This document shows, piece by piece, positions 33,575 to 42,024 of a stretch of 64,000 nucleotides of DNA. A program made the translations under genes and the position numbers. Every line of letters begins with the position of its first letter. Positions within the stretch are counted from its first letter, which is position 1. The notes beneath the pieces were generated by a model that saw only the letters and a list, made by a program, of their open reading frames with translations, made no database searches and was not told where the DNA came from. This DNA comes from Paenibacillus_Z sp042653205 (lineage in GTDB: Bacteria > Bacillota > Bacilli > Paenibacillales > Paenibacillaceae). The stretch spans positions 248,001 to 312,000 of the forward strand of contig NZ_JBHSHY010000002.1 of the NCBI RefSeq assembly GCF_042653205.1, in the 5' to 3' direction.

Positions 33575-34822
33575 ATGAAATTAGCGGACATGCTCAGCTA
33601 TGCGGACATCGGCCAGCTGAGCCGCATTGCGGCAACCTATCAATGCGAATGCAACGGAAACTCGAAACACGAGCTTATCCAGTCGATATTGTCGACGGTC
33701 AATCGCCGCGAAGTGTTCGAAGCGCAAATCGGCGCCTTGAAGCTGGAAGATCTGCGGTTTATGAATTCGCTGCTGTTCGACGCTCGCGATGCCTTCAGTC
33801 TAGAGGAATTGGTCGCGCGGGTGCAACTGAGCCGATTCGGCGTGCCGGCCGGGCAGCAGGTGCCTCCAGGCTCTGCGTCCGGTGCGAACGAAACCGCGCC
33901 GGCAGCCAAGAAATCGGCGGCGAAGTCCCCGGGCTCGGCCAAGCGGCCGTCCAAATCGAAGACGACGGCGAAGGAACGGCCGGAACCGGAAACCGGGCCT
34001 CGGGAGACGATTTCCCGCTTTAAGCAGTACGGCTGGCTGTTCAACGGCTATGCCGGCCCGGAGCGCTATCTCTTTCAAGTGCCGAGCGACTTGAAGGAGC
34101 GGTTCAAGCAATCGCTGGAGCGCCGCTTGGTCGCGGGCGCGGTCTACGCGGACGATGAGCCGCACGCGTATCGGGACGAACAGATGCTGATGGGGGAAGA
34201 CGTGGCGCAGCTGCTGACCTACATCCATTTGAATGAAGTCGCGCTCACGACGGAAGGCACGATGTACAAGCGGAGCGTCCTGCAGCTGCTTGAGCTGTTC
34301 GGCGTTAAGGAGGCGCTGCCGGGCAAAGGCGAATGGCGCTTCGGCTACGGACGGAAAATCAAAGATTACCCGAACCGGATGTCGCTGCTGTACGATTACT
34401 GCTACTATAAAGGCTGGATCGTCGAGCAGAACGAGGTGCTGGAGCTGTCGCCGGCGGGCAAAGAGCGCCAGGCGCTTAAGTCGCCGGAGCCGCCGGACAA
34501 GCTGTATCAATTCTGGCTGCGGTTGTACAAGGGACCGATCCCGAATATTCGCTCGCTCGTTTATTGGATCGACAAGCTGGGGAATAAATGGGTGAAGACC
34601 GAAACCGTTCTCGCGACGCTGAAGCCTTATGTCAAACCGTTCTATTACGACCAGCCCGAAACGATTCTCGAGCAGCGGCTCATCGGCATGATGCTGCATC
34701 TGGGCCTGCTTCGCCTCGGCGAGCACGCCGAATTCGGCCAAGTGCTGCGGATGACGCCGCTCGGCCGGACGATCGTGGCCGGACAAAGCCTCGACGACGA
34801 AGCGATCGTGCTGAACGGCTAG
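33575..34822 (+). CDS. Hypothetical protein with helical N-domain, charged linker and C-terminal winged-helix-like domain
   Basis: A 415-residue soluble protein. Residues 1-85 are helical (MLSYADIGQLSRIAATY, FEAQIGALKLEDLRFMNSLLFD). Residues 90-150 form a low-complexity Ala/Lys/Ser/Pro linker. Residues about 155-410 contain repeated helix-turn-helix-like segments (SRFKQYGWLFNGYAGPERYLFQVP, YDYCYYKGWIVEQNEVLELS). I do not recognise a family, and no catalytic motif is seen. ATG 33575 has GGAGGAG 6 bases upstream. It is monocistronic between two stem-loops. Confidence 0.65.
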   Translation: MKLADMLSYADIGQLSRIAATYQCECNGNSKHELIQSILSTVNRREVFEAQIGALKLEDLRFMNSLLFDARDAFSLEELVARVQLSRFGVPAGQQVPPGSASGANETAPAAKKSAAKSPGSAKRPSKSKTTAKERPEPETGPRETISRFKQYGWLFNGYAGPERYLFQVPSDLKERFKQSLERRLVAGAVYADDEPHAYRDEQMLMGEDVAQLLTYIHLNEVALTTEGTMYKRSVLQLLELFGVKEALPGKGEWRFGYGRKIKDYPNRMSLLYDYCYYKGWIVEQNEVLELSPAGKERQALKSPEPPDKLYQFWLRLYKGPIPNIRSLVYWIDKLGNKWVKTETVLATLKPYVKPFYYDQPETILEQRLIGMMLHLGLLRLGEHAEFGQVLRMTPLGRTIVAGQSLDDEAIVLNG

Positions 34823-35118
34823 CAGCCGGACAGGGACGACGCCCGGGCGAAAGCACATTCCGTTCGGCGGCGGGCCAACGCCCTTAGCTTCTTTCAAGTC
34901 GATGAATATAATTTAGTAGAAGCCGATTCCCTCCCCGAACGGGAGGATCGCACTTACTTGAACCACCTATATGCTTTCACTTGGTCGCCTGCGGGAGTCG
35001 TCGGCACGGACAGATTAGACGATCGGCACGGAGAAAAGAAGACGATTGGGAAGCGAGAGGCGTAAGGAAAGGAATATAGGATCTCTTAAACGCTCAGTTG
35101 GAGGTGGAGGTGTATCCT
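34823..35118 (+). other. Intergenic region with hairpin and 10-base direct repeat
   Basis: A TATAAT box lies at 34907-34912 with a weak TTAGCT 17 bases upstream. A hairpin follows (CGAT 34924-34927 and CCTCCC 34930-34935 with GGGAGG 34941-34946 and ATCG 34947-34950, two bases bulged). The direct repeat TCGGCACGGA occurs at 35001-35010 and 35023-35032. No gene is seen. Confidence 0.4.
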
Positions 35119-35301
35119 ATGGACAAAATGAAACTCTCTTACGAAGTCATGCTTGGACTTGCCGCGGAAATGCTCTTGGATGAAGCCGTACTCAAATTTC
35201 GCATGGATAAGCTGTACGCCGAGATCGATACGGCGCTGGCTTCCGGCGACAAGGATACCTTTCAGCGGTTGACGGACGAATTGAAGTCGCTGCACGTTTG
35301 A
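35119..35301 (+). CDS. IDEAL-domain small protein
   Basis: A 60-residue protein whose C-terminal half AEIDTALASGDKDTFQRLTDELKSL matches the short IDEAL domain seen in B. subtilis YpiB and competence-related proteins; the N-terminal half EVMLGLAAEMLLDEAVLKFRMDKL is helical. It occupies the ypiB position upstream of ypiF but lacks the larger N-terminal domain of YpiB. GGAGGTG lies 5 bases before ATG 35119. Confidence 0.75.
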   Translation: MDKMKLSYEVMLGLAAEMLLDEAVLKFRMDKLYAEIDTALASGDKDTFQRLTDELKSLHV

Positions 35302-35512
35302 TGCCAGAGGCGGCGGACGCAGGCCGGTCGATTACATGATGCTAGGACATCGGGGCAAGGGCTCCGGTCGTCCTGGCATTTTTTGCTTCGGGCGCCCGGC
35401 CAGCGGAGATCCGGAAATTTTCTTTCATTATAGTAGGAATCCGTATGGTATATTAATAGAATGGATTTTGGTAAACCTACATATCCTAATGACCGGAGGA
35501 GCGGGAAAACAA

Positions 35513-35932
35513 ATGAAATTCAGCGAATTAAACGCAGAACAGTGGGCGGAGCTTCAGCCGTATCTCGATACGGCGGTGCTGCCGGTAACGGGACTGACTG
35601 GCGCGGAAATGCCGCACGAAGCGACGCTGCGGCTCGAACGGCTCCGCGACGTGCTGCTCACGATCGAACAGCCCTTTAAAGGAAGAACCGTCACATATCC
35701 CGCGATTCAGTACGGCGCACAGTCGCCCGAGCTTGCCGGGCAGCTCCGCGAGGTATGCGGCAATCTGCGAACAGCGGGATTCAAATACATCATCTTGGCG
35801 TCTGCCATTCCGCTGCAGTCCGCCGAAGCTTGCGGCGCGGATCTGGCGGTCGGCCCGGACGGGGATGGAGCATTGCCCGAACCTGGCGCCGTAAGCGAAG
35901 CCGTACGCACGCTTTGGCTCGGACGCGCTTGA
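35513..35932 (+). CDS. ypiF: YpiF-like protein (DUF2487)
   Basis: A 139-residue protein opening MKFSELNAEQWAELQPYLDT with PVTGLTGAEMPHEATLRLERLRDVL. Length and position directly upstream of qcrABC match B. subtilis YpiF (149 residues), function unknown. ATG 35513 is chosen: CGGAGGAG lies 11 bases before it and the longer in-frame extension has no ribosome site. No signal peptide. Confidence 0.8.
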   Translation: MKFSELNAEQWAELQPYLDTAVLPVTGLTGAEMPHEATLRLERLRDVLLTIEQPFKGRTVTYPAIQYGAQSPELAGQLREVCGNLRTAGFKYIILASAIPLQSAEACGADLAVGPDGDGALPEPGAVSEAVRTLWLGRA

Positions 35933-36007
35933 TATCCGCGGCTGGACGAGCTTGCACCGTTTTGCATAAGGTGACAGCGGTTTGGGTAAAACAAATTCCA
36001 GACAAGG

Positions 36008-36035
36008 TCAATTGTGACAAATTGATAACAATTGA
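36008..36035 (+). promoter_or_regulatory. Rex-like operator and inverted repeat upstream of qcrABC
   Basis: TCAATTGT (36008-36015) and ACAATTGA (36028-36035) form an inverted repeat. Inside it, the 20 bases 36012-36031 (TTGTGA, 8 bases, TAACAA) match 11 of the 14 defined positions of the Rex operator TTGTGAA-N6-TTCACAA. A rex gene is at 54170. The site lies 44 bases before the -35 of the qcr promoter. Confidence 0.5.
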
Positions 36036-36078
36036 CAATTCCCATTTTGAACTGTCGCTATATTCGATTGGCAAATTC

Positions 36079-36107
36079 TTGACGCTCCATATCACCTAGG
36101 CTATTAT
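36079..36107 (+). promoter_or_regulatory. Sigma-A promoter of qcrABC
   Basis: TTGACG (36079-36084), 17-base spacer, TATTAT (36102-36107), about 80 bases before the qcrA ATG. Confidence 0.75.
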
Positions 36108-36189
36108 AAGTAATGTCCTAGTTCATCGTATGTTTTGCCTTCTCCGGCAGAACACAAGATATGGCTCAGCAAAGGGGGTAGAACAGAAG

Positions 36190-36717
36190 ATGAGTAACCA
36201 TGAACACGATAACACGCACAGCGCGGTGAAACGCAGCGGGATGTCGCGGCGTCAATTTTTGTCGTATACGCTCGGCGGCGCAGGCGCTTTCATGGCAGCG
36301 GGTATGACGCTTCCGATGATCCGCTTTGCGGTAGATCCGATCTTGCAGAAAAAAGCGGGCGGTACGTGGATTAAAGTCGTAGAAGAAACAAAAATTACGA
36401 ACGAACCTCAAGAATTCAAGTTCAAAATCCACCAGGTGGACGGCTGGTATGTCAGCGACCCTGAGCTGACGGCCTGGATTTCCAAAGGGCAGGACGGCAA
36501 GCCGTTCGCGCTTTCGCCGGTTTGCAAGCATCTTGGTTGTACGATTGCCTGGAACACGGAGAAGAACGAGGAATATGTTTGCCCATGCCACGGCGCCCAC
36601 TACACCAAGGACGGCAAGAATTTGGTCGTCGCGCCTAAGCCTTTGGACGAATACGATTTGAAGGTCGATAACGGCTGGATTTACCTCGGTCCGATCAAAG
36701 CCAATACACGGGTATAA
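36190..36717 (+). CDS. qcrA: Menaquinol-cytochrome c reductase Rieske iron-sulfur subunit
   Basis: A 175-residue protein with a twin-arginine signal SRRQFLSY plus membrane helix (about residues 30-45) and the Rieske motifs CKHLGC and CPCHGAHY. Ligands are Cys112, His114, Cys131 and His134; Cys117 and Cys133 would form the disulfide. It passes electrons from menaquinol within the bc complex. ATG 36190 follows AAAGGGGG; upstream in-frame codons extend past the promoter and are rejected. Confidence 0.97.
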   Translation: MSNHEHDNTHSAVKRSGMSRRQFLSYTLGGAGAFMAAGMTLPMIRFAVDPILQKKAGGTWIKVVEETKITNEPQEFKFKIHQVDGWYVSDPELTAWISKGQDGKPFALSPVCKHLGCTIAWNTEKNEEYVCPCHGAHYTKDGKNLVVAPKPLDEYDLKVDNGWIYLGPIKANTRV

Positions 36718-36734
36718 GGAGGCGTAACAATCAG

Positions 36735-37406
36735 ATGATGAAAGGTATTTACAACTGGATCGACGAACGTCTTGATATTACGCCGATGTGGAGGGACGTT
36801 GCCGACCACGAAGTACCGGAGCACGTCAACCCTGCTCATCACTTCTCCGCATTCGTGTATTGCTTCGGCGGCCTGACGTTTTTCATTACGGTTATTCAAA
36901 TCTTGTCCGGGATGTTCCTGACGATGTACTTCGTGCCGGATATCATCAATGCCTACAAGAGCGTTGACTTCCTGCAGCACAAGGTCGCCTTCGGCGGCAT
37001 CGTGCGCGGTATGCATCACTGGGGCGCGAGCCTCGTAATCGTCATGATGTTCCTTCACACGCTGCGCGTATTCTTCACGGGCTCCTACAAAGCGCCGCGC
37101 GAAATGAACTGGGTGGTCGGCATGCTGATCTTCTTCATCATGCTGGGTCTCGGGTTCACGGGCTACCTGCTTCCTTGGGATAACAAAGCCTACTTCGCGA
37201 CGAAGGTCGGCATTCAGATCGCCGAATCGGTGCCGTGGATCGGTACATACATTAAAGAGCTGATGCAAGGCGGCGAGATCGTCGGCGCCGAAACGCTTAC
37301 GCGATTCTTCGCGATTCACGTCTTCTTCCTGCCTGGCGCGCTGCTCGCGCTCCTCGCGGCACACTTCTTTATGATCCGAAAGCAAGGGATTTCGGGACCA
37401 CTTTAA
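36735..37406 (+). CDS. qcrB: Menaquinol-cytochrome c reductase cytochrome b subunit
   Basis: The 223-residue N-terminal-type cytochrome b (b6-like) opens YNWIDERLDITPMWRDVADHEVPEHVNPAHHFSAFVYCFGG. Paired heme histidines are seen in MHHWGASLVIVMMFLHTLRVFF and FAIHVFFLPGALLALLAAHFF. Four transmembrane helices. It is virtually the same length as B. subtilis QcrB (224). It follows qcrA by 17 bases; start at 36735 or the next ATG. Confidence 0.97.
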   Translation: MMKGIYNWIDERLDITPMWRDVADHEVPEHVNPAHHFSAFVYCFGGLTFFITVIQILSGMFLTMYFVPDIINAYKSVDFLQHKVAFGGIVRGMHHWGASLVIVMMFLHTLRVFFTGSYKAPREMNWVVGMLIFFIMLGLGFTGYLLPWDNKAYFATKVGIQIAESVPWIGTYIKELMQGGEIVGAETLTRFFAIHVFFLPGALLALLAAHFFMIRKQGISGPL

Positions 37407-37428
37407 GCCGAAAGGAGGCATTTCGCGA

Positions 37429-38319
37429 ATGGCACACGGTCATAAATCGAACGAGAAAGTCGTTTTCGTCGGTGACTCCCGGGTTCGTAAAAAGTCGGCT
37501 CCCGGCCCCGTGACACCACCGGACTATTCAGCCTATCCAGGAAAATCGGAAGCGTTTATCCCGAACTTCCTGTTGAAGGAATGGATGGTCGGCGTCGTGG
37601 TGCTCGTCGGTTTCCTCGTGCTGACGATCTCCGAAGCGGCCCCGCTCGGCTATCCGGCCGACCCGACGAACGCGTCTTTTATTCCGATGCCGGACTGGTA
37701 CTTCCTGTTCCTGTATCAATTCTTGAAATTGCAATATGTGTCGGGCAGCTACGTCGTGCTCGGTACGGTCGGCATTCCGGGCATTGCCTTCGGCTCACTC
37801 TTGCTTGCGCCGTTCCTGGACACAGGCAAAGAACGCCGGTTCTACAGACGTCCGGTCGCGTCCCTGTTGATGTTCATGTCGCTCATCTCCTGCTTCTATC
37901 TGACGAAGCAATCGTGGGATCATTACCAGCACGAGCTGAAGATCACAAACACGATTCCGGAGCAAATCCTCCGGGAAGAGAAAGCGCGCGAAGCCGCGGA
38001 AGAAGCGGCGAAAGCAGGCCGTCCGGCAGGCGAACCCGCACCGGAAATTCCGCTCGTCGACGCCAAGGATCCGGTTGTTAGCTCGCTGATCGAACAGAAA
38101 GCGCAGTGCGTCATGTGTCACGGCGCGGACCTGAAAGGCAATGAAAGCTCGGGCATTCCGTCGTTCCACGGCATCGGCGACAAGTTCAGCAAAGAAGACT
38201 TGGTCGATATCGTAACGAACGGCAAAAACAACATGCCGCCCTTCAAGGACAAGTTGACCGCCGACGAGATCGATCAACTGGCCACTTGGCTCGCGAAACA
38301 AAAAGCGCCCGCAAAATAA
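37429..38319 (+). CDS. qcrC: Menaquinol-cytochrome c reductase cytochrome b/c subunit
   Basis: A 296-residue fusion of a subunit IV-like membrane part (three helices, about residues 50-68, 108-125 and 145-162) and a C-terminal cytochrome c domain with CVMCH (Cys227-Cys230-His231) and the distal methionine in NNMPPF. The segment linking them (about residues 175-215) is longer and Ala/Glu-rich compared with the 255-residue B. subtilis protein. Last gene of the operon; a strong terminator follows. Confidence 0.96.
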   Translation: MAHGHKSNEKVVFVGDSRVRKKSAPGPVTPPDYSAYPGKSEAFIPNFLLKEWMVGVVVLVGFLVLTISEAAPLGYPADPTNASFIPMPDWYFLFLYQFLKLQYVSGSYVVLGTVGIPGIAFGSLLLAPFLDTGKERRFYRRPVASLLMFMSLISCFYLTKQSWDHYQHELKITNTIPEQILREEKAREAAEEAAKAGRPAGEPAPEIPLVDAKDPVVSSLIEQKAQCVMCHGADLKGNESSGIPSFHGIGDKFSKEDLVDIVTNGKNNMPPFKDKLTADEIDQLATWLAKQKAPAK

Positions 38320-38340
38320 GGCGTTGAAGGCAAAGATCCA

Positions 38341-38372
38341 AAAACCTGATCGTTCATCGATCAGGTTTTTTT
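38341..38372 (+). terminator. Rho-independent terminator after qcrC
   Basis: AAAACCTGATCG (38341-38352), TTCAT loop, CGATCAGGTTTTTTT (38358-38372). Confidence 0.95.
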
Positions 38373-38412
38373 GCAGCAATGCCCAACTATTCCGAAGACG
38401 AGGAGGTTTGAC

Positions 38413-39048
38413 GTGAAAGCAGCCGTTTTGCCGTGGAGCCGCGATTTTTTGATCAATCGCGCGATGCTATGGCTTCTCTTGATCGTAAACGCGTTAGGGA
38501 CCTTGTACGGTTATTACTGGTATGGCAATCAGATGGTGTATACGGTGGAGACGCAATCCGCGTGGCAAGTCGTCTTCGTGCCGGACAGCCCGACCGCCAG
38601 CCTGTTTTTTACGCTGTCCTTGCTGTTTCTCTTATTCCCGCGGCTCGCGGGTTCGGGTACCGCAGGCTTGACGATTCGTTCGATCATCGAAGCGCTCGGG
38701 GTCGTCACGTCGATCAAATACGGCATATGGGCGGTCACGATGATCTTGGCAGGCAGCGCGCAGGGCGACCATTTGGAGTGGGAGCATTATATGCTCATCG
38801 CCTCCCATCTCGGCATGGCGTTCGAGGCGATGCTGTTCGTCCGTTATATGGTGTTCGGACGGTTCATGGCCTTCCTTGCCTTGCTGTGGCTGCTGCTTAA
38901 CGATACGATCGATTATACGTTTTTCGTATTTCCCTGGCTGCCGGACGTGCTCGACGATGATTTGTCCGCCATCCAGACGTTCACGATGGGGTTATCGGTG
39001 ATCAGTCTGCTAGTCACTTGGCTATTAATCGCCTACCGCAAGGTATAA
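38413..39048 (+). CDS. ypjA: YpjA-like membrane protein (DUF1405)
   Basis: A 211-residue polytopic protein with about six helices. The motifs LINRAMLWLLLIVNALGTLYGYYWY, SIKYGIWAVTMIL and NDTIDY are typical of the DUF1405 family. Position after qcrC equals B. subtilis ypjA. GTG 38413 has AGGAGG six bases ahead. Function unknown; neighbouring ypjB is sporulation-linked. Confidence 0.88.
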   Translation: MKAAVLPWSRDFLINRAMLWLLLIVNALGTLYGYYWYGNQMVYTVETQSAWQVVFVPDSPTASLFFTLSLLFLLFPRLAGSGTAGLTIRSIIEALGVVTSIKYGIWAVTMILAGSAQGDHLEWEHYMLIASHLGMAFEAMLFVRYMVFGRFMAFLALLWLLLNDTIDYTFFVFPWLPDVLDDDLSAIQTFTMGLSVISLLVTWLLIAYRKV

Positions 39049-39090
39049 GATGGGACATCCCCCCATACGATGGTAATAGGGGGGATGGTC

Positions 39091-40011
39091 ATGAAGGCAT
39101 CAACGTTCTTTGCGCTGGTTTGCGCCGGGTTTTGTTTGATTCTCGCGTCGGGCTGCAGCCTGAAACCCGCGCAATACGCAGCGTCGGCTGTCGACGCGAT
39201 TCCGGAACAAGCGGATGTGAACAACAATTCATCGCTGGAGCAGCTAAGCGCTTGGTCGGATGCCTTTTATTCGGCGGCGAATCGCTCGAACCGGCAGGAA
39301 GCCTATATGCTGCTGCAGCGCATCGAAGGCTTGGCCTCCGCGCCCGAGGTGCGCGGCTCCGGCACGCCGGTCGGCTGGCAGGCGTTCGATCTCAGCCTGC
39401 AGGCGGCCAAAAAGGCAATGCCCCAAAAAGGAACGACCACGCTATGGTATACGGAAGCCGCCCGGCTGAAGCTGGCCAGCGATGCCGTTTTTCGCCCGAA
39501 GTCGCCTTTATGGCTCCAATACCAAGATATTTTGAAGGATGATGCGCAGCGTATCCGGACGAGCTGGCAATCGCAATCCGAGGATCGGGCCATGGCGGCC
39601 AAAGCGGCAATCAATATTTACGGCGAGCATGTCGATCGGCTGGAGGTAGCGGCGCTCATGCAGCGGGATGCCGGCTCGATCGAAGCGGTCAAGGAACGTA
39701 TCGGATACATGAGAGGGGTCGTGGCGGCCGTGGAGAAAGGCCAGATGCGGCCGGATTCCGTCCTATCGGCGCTCGACAGCTTGACGTCGGCCGCGAACGC
39801 ACTGTTCCGCGACCCGAATCTAGCCGGCGAAGCGACCGCTGCAGAAGTGTTTCCGCCGGGCGTGACGGTCGGTCAACAGCGGCACGGCTCCATGCTGATC
39901 GGGGAAATGTTCATCGCCGCCTTCGTCATGGGCGTGCTCGGCTTTATCGGCTGGCGCAAATACCGGGACGATCGAAACGGCAGTGTTCCGATATCGCGCA
40001 ACAAATTATAA
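39091..40011 (+). CDS. ypjB: YpjB family protein (sporulation-associated, lipoprotein-like)
   Basis: The 306-residue protein has a signal region MKASTFFALVCAGFCLILASGC with a lipobox LASGC. A long helical ectodomain follows, and a C-terminal transmembrane helix (about residues 273-291, FIAAFVMGVLGFIGW) with a basic tail. This layout and its place after ypjA fit the YpjB sporulation family. ATG 39091 is selected because AGGGGGG ends 6 bases ahead of it. Confidence 0.8.
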   Translation: MKASTFFALVCAGFCLILASGCSLKPAQYAASAVDAIPEQADVNNNSSLEQLSAWSDAFYSAANRSNRQEAYMLLQRIEGLASAPEVRGSGTPVGWQAFDLSLQAAKKAMPQKGTTTLWYTEAARLKLASDAVFRPKSPLWLQYQDILKDDAQRIRTSWQSQSEDRAMAAKAAINIYGEHVDRLEVAALMQRDAGSIEAVKERIGYMRGVVAAVEKGQMRPDSVLSALDSLTSAANALFRDPNLAGEATAAEVFPPGVTVGQQRHGSMLIGEMFIAAFVMGVLGFIGWRKYRDDRNGSVPISRNKL

Positions 40012-40041
40012 ACGGTATGTCTTCATAGAGGAGAACGAAAA

Positions 40042-40069
40042 AATAACCGGTCCTTTTGGGCCGGTTATT
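40042..40069. terminator. Bidirectional terminator between ypjB and the YitT-family gene
   Basis: AATAACCGG (40042-40050) pairs with CCGGTTATT (40061-40069). On the - strand the stem is followed by a T run; on the + strand by CTTCTTTG. The - strand gene's stop codon lies inside the stem. Confidence 0.8.
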
Positions 40070-40931
40070 CTTCTTTGAAGCCTTCGCCGAGCACGTCGTG
40101 CACGTCGTTGATGACGATGAACGCACGCGGATCGACACCTCGTACGATCGCACGCAACATGCGGATTTCATGCCGCGCCACGATGCAGTAGACGACCTGC
40201 TTCGGCTTGCCCGAATAGGCGCCTTTAGCCGGGAACAGTGTAACGCCGCGTTCCATCTCTTGGGTGATTTTCCGGCCGATCTCTTCGCCGGCTTCCGTGA
40301 TGATGGTGAATTCTTTGGCCGCGTAGGCGCCTTCCTGGATAAAGTCGATCATCTTGGAGGCGATGAAGACGGCGACGAGCGTATAGAGCACCTTTTCCTT
40401 CGGAATATAAAGCAGCGACAAGGCGATGATGACCGCGTCGAGCGTCAGAATGACTTGTCCCATGCTCCAGCCTTTCAGTTTGACGGCGATGCGGGCGACG
40501 ATGTCGACGCCGCCGGTCGTTCCGCCGAAGCGGAACACGATGCCGAGGCCGACGCCCAGCGTGACGCCGGCATAGAGTACCGCCAGTATGTAATCGTTCG
40601 ACGTTCGGAACGGCACGATCCAGCCGAGCGCGATGAACTTCTCCATGATCGCCAGGAACACCGAGAGCGAGATGGCGCCGAATACCGTGTAGCCCGTATG
40701 GGAGCGGCCGAGAATGCGCCAGCCTATAATGAAGAGCGGGATATTCAGCACGAAGGTCGAGATCGACAGCGGCCAGCCGAGCGCGTAGTTGAGCAATATC
40801 GCGATCCCGGTGACGCCCCCTTCCATCAGTTGATTGGGAAGCAGGAAATAATGCAGGCCGAATGCATAAATCGCGGTTCCCAGCATGACCGGAATCAAAT
40901 TGCGAAGCAGCTGCGTAACGTTCGTTTTCAA
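40065..40931 (-). CDS. ypjC: YitT family membrane protein (YpjC-like)
   Basis: A 288-residue protein with five or six N-terminal helices (GTAIYAFGLHYFLLPNQLMEGGVTGIAILLNY, FRFGGTTGGVDIVARI) and a soluble C-terminal DUF2179 domain (FTIITEAGEEIGRKITQEMERGVTL, GVDPRAFIVINDVHDVLGEGF). The TTG at 40931 is chosen because AGAGGAG lies 11 bases upstream; the longer reading has no ribosome site. The only - strand gene in the window; B. subtilis ypjC (290 residues) sits at the same place. Function unknown. Confidence 0.85.
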   Translation of the reverse strand: MKTNVTQLLRNLIPVMLGTAIYAFGLHYFLLPNQLMEGGVTGIAILLNYALGWPLSISTFVLNIPLFIIGWRILGRSHTGYTVFGAISLSVFLAIMEKFIALGWIVPFRTSNDYILAVLYAGVTLGVGLGIVFRFGGTTGGVDIVARIAVKLKGWSMGQVILTLDAVIIALSLLYIPKEKVLYTLVAVFIASKMIDFIQEGAYAAKEFTIITEAGEEIGRKITQEMERGVTLFPAKGAYSGKPKQVVYCIVARHEIRMLRAIVRGVDPRAFIVINDVHDVLGEGFKEE

Positions 40932-41081
40932 CGGGAAAACGGCTCCTCTCGATAATGGGTGCAAAGATGAAGGCTATAACATAGTATGTCTCTTTCGTGC
41001 GAAAGTCAAAAGCATTGTGTTCGGAAACGGTTTGATATAACATATGTAGGGAAACCTCATGCACAGAGAGGAGCTTGGACG

Positions 41082-41420
41082 GTGTCGCATCAAAAGTCGC
41101 TGGCGGATATACAAAAAGAGGTTGACGCATACATAGCGCAGTTTAAAGAGGGCTATTTCAGTCCGCTCTCGATGCTCGCCCGGATGAGCGAGGAAGTTGG
41201 AGAGCTGGCGCGGGAAGTCAATCACCGTTTCGGGGAGAAGCCGAAGAAAGCGGACGAGGCGGACAATTCTATCGAGATGGAATTAGGCGATATTTTGTTC
41301 ATCGTCGTCTGCTTCGCCAATTCGCTCGGCATCGACTTGACGGAAGCCCATGACCGTGTCATGCATAAATTCAATACGCGCGACGCCGACCGTTGGACGA
41401 GAAAAAACGTCGAACCGTAA
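41082..41420 (+). CDS. ypjD: MazG-like nucleotide pyrophosphohydrolase (YpjD)
   Basis: A 112-residue all-helical protein with the EExxE...ExxD metal pattern: MLARMSEEVGELAREVNHRFG and SIEMELGDILFIVVCFANSLGIDL. It hydrolyses nucleoside triphosphates in house-cleaning. GTG 41082 has AGAGAGGAG 8 bases upstream; length equals B. subtilis YpjD (111). Substrate not defined. Confidence 0.92.
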   Translation: MSHQKSLADIQKEVDAYIAQFKEGYFSPLSMLARMSEEVGELAREVNHRFGEKPKKADEADNSIEMELGDILFIVVCFANSLGIDLTEAHDRVMHKFNTRDADRWTRKNVEP

Positions 41421-41474
41421 ACCGGCTTCCTACATATGCTGTACCATCAACCTGTGTACAAGGAGGGTGGGCGG

Positions 41475-42020
41475 ATGGATGTAGAGAGCTGCGTGAAGAA
41501 GGCTTACGAAGCCATTTTGAACGGGGATTACGAATTGGCGATTCAACGGTTCGAGCAAGCGATCGAGCTGGAGCCGGACAACGGCGCGGTTTATTATAAA
41601 TGCTCGATTACATGCGCGCGCAGCGGGAAATGGCAAAAGGCGCTGCAGTACGCGGAGACGGCCGTGCAGCTGGATGCCGCGCATGAGGAGTACGGCTATC
41701 ACCTGCAGACGGTGAAAGCGAAAGCGCTGGTCAGCGAAGCGGGGCAGCTGCTGACGCAGTCGCCCGCGGAGACGGACCGTGCGCTCTCGATGCTGATCGA
41801 AGCTTCGCGGATGGATCCGCTGAACTTGGAGGCGCTGCTGCTGCTCGGCTCGGCCTACGCTTCGCTGCGGCACTACGACGAAGGCGTGACCTACGCGCGG
41901 GAAGCCGTACGGCTTGATCCCGAACATGCCGCGGCGCGAACGCTGTATGCCGAGCTGAGGCGAAAGGGCAGGGCCCTCCGCGCGTACAGCCAGCGAAGTA
42001 AACGGAAAAGGAACAGGTGA
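41475..42020 (+). CDS. TPR-repeat protein
   Basis: A 181-residue soluble protein with TPR units: AYEAILNGDYELAIQRFEQAIELEPDNGAVYYKCSITCARSGKWQKALQYAETAVQLD at the N-terminus and ALLLLGSAYASLRHYDEGVTYAREAVRLDPEHAAA later. A basic tail (RSKRKRNR) ends it. Likely a protein-interaction scaffold; partner unknown. AAGGAGGGTGG precedes ATG 41475. It lies 4 bases before dapB and is co-transcribed. Confidence 0.8.
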   Translation: MDVESCVKKAYEAILNGDYELAIQRFEQAIELEPDNGAVYYKCSITCARSGKWQKALQYAETAVQLDAAHEEYGYHLQTVKAKALVSEAGQLLTQSPAETDRALSMLIEASRMDPLNLEALLLLGSAYASLRHYDEGVTYAREAVRLDPEHAAARTLYAELRRKGRALRAYSQRSKRKRNR

Positions 42021-42024
42021 CCCA

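Noticed and set aside
34924..34950. Hairpin as terminator after the 415-residue gene
   Set aside because: No T run follows and it is 100 bases from the stop codon, downstream of a -10-like box.
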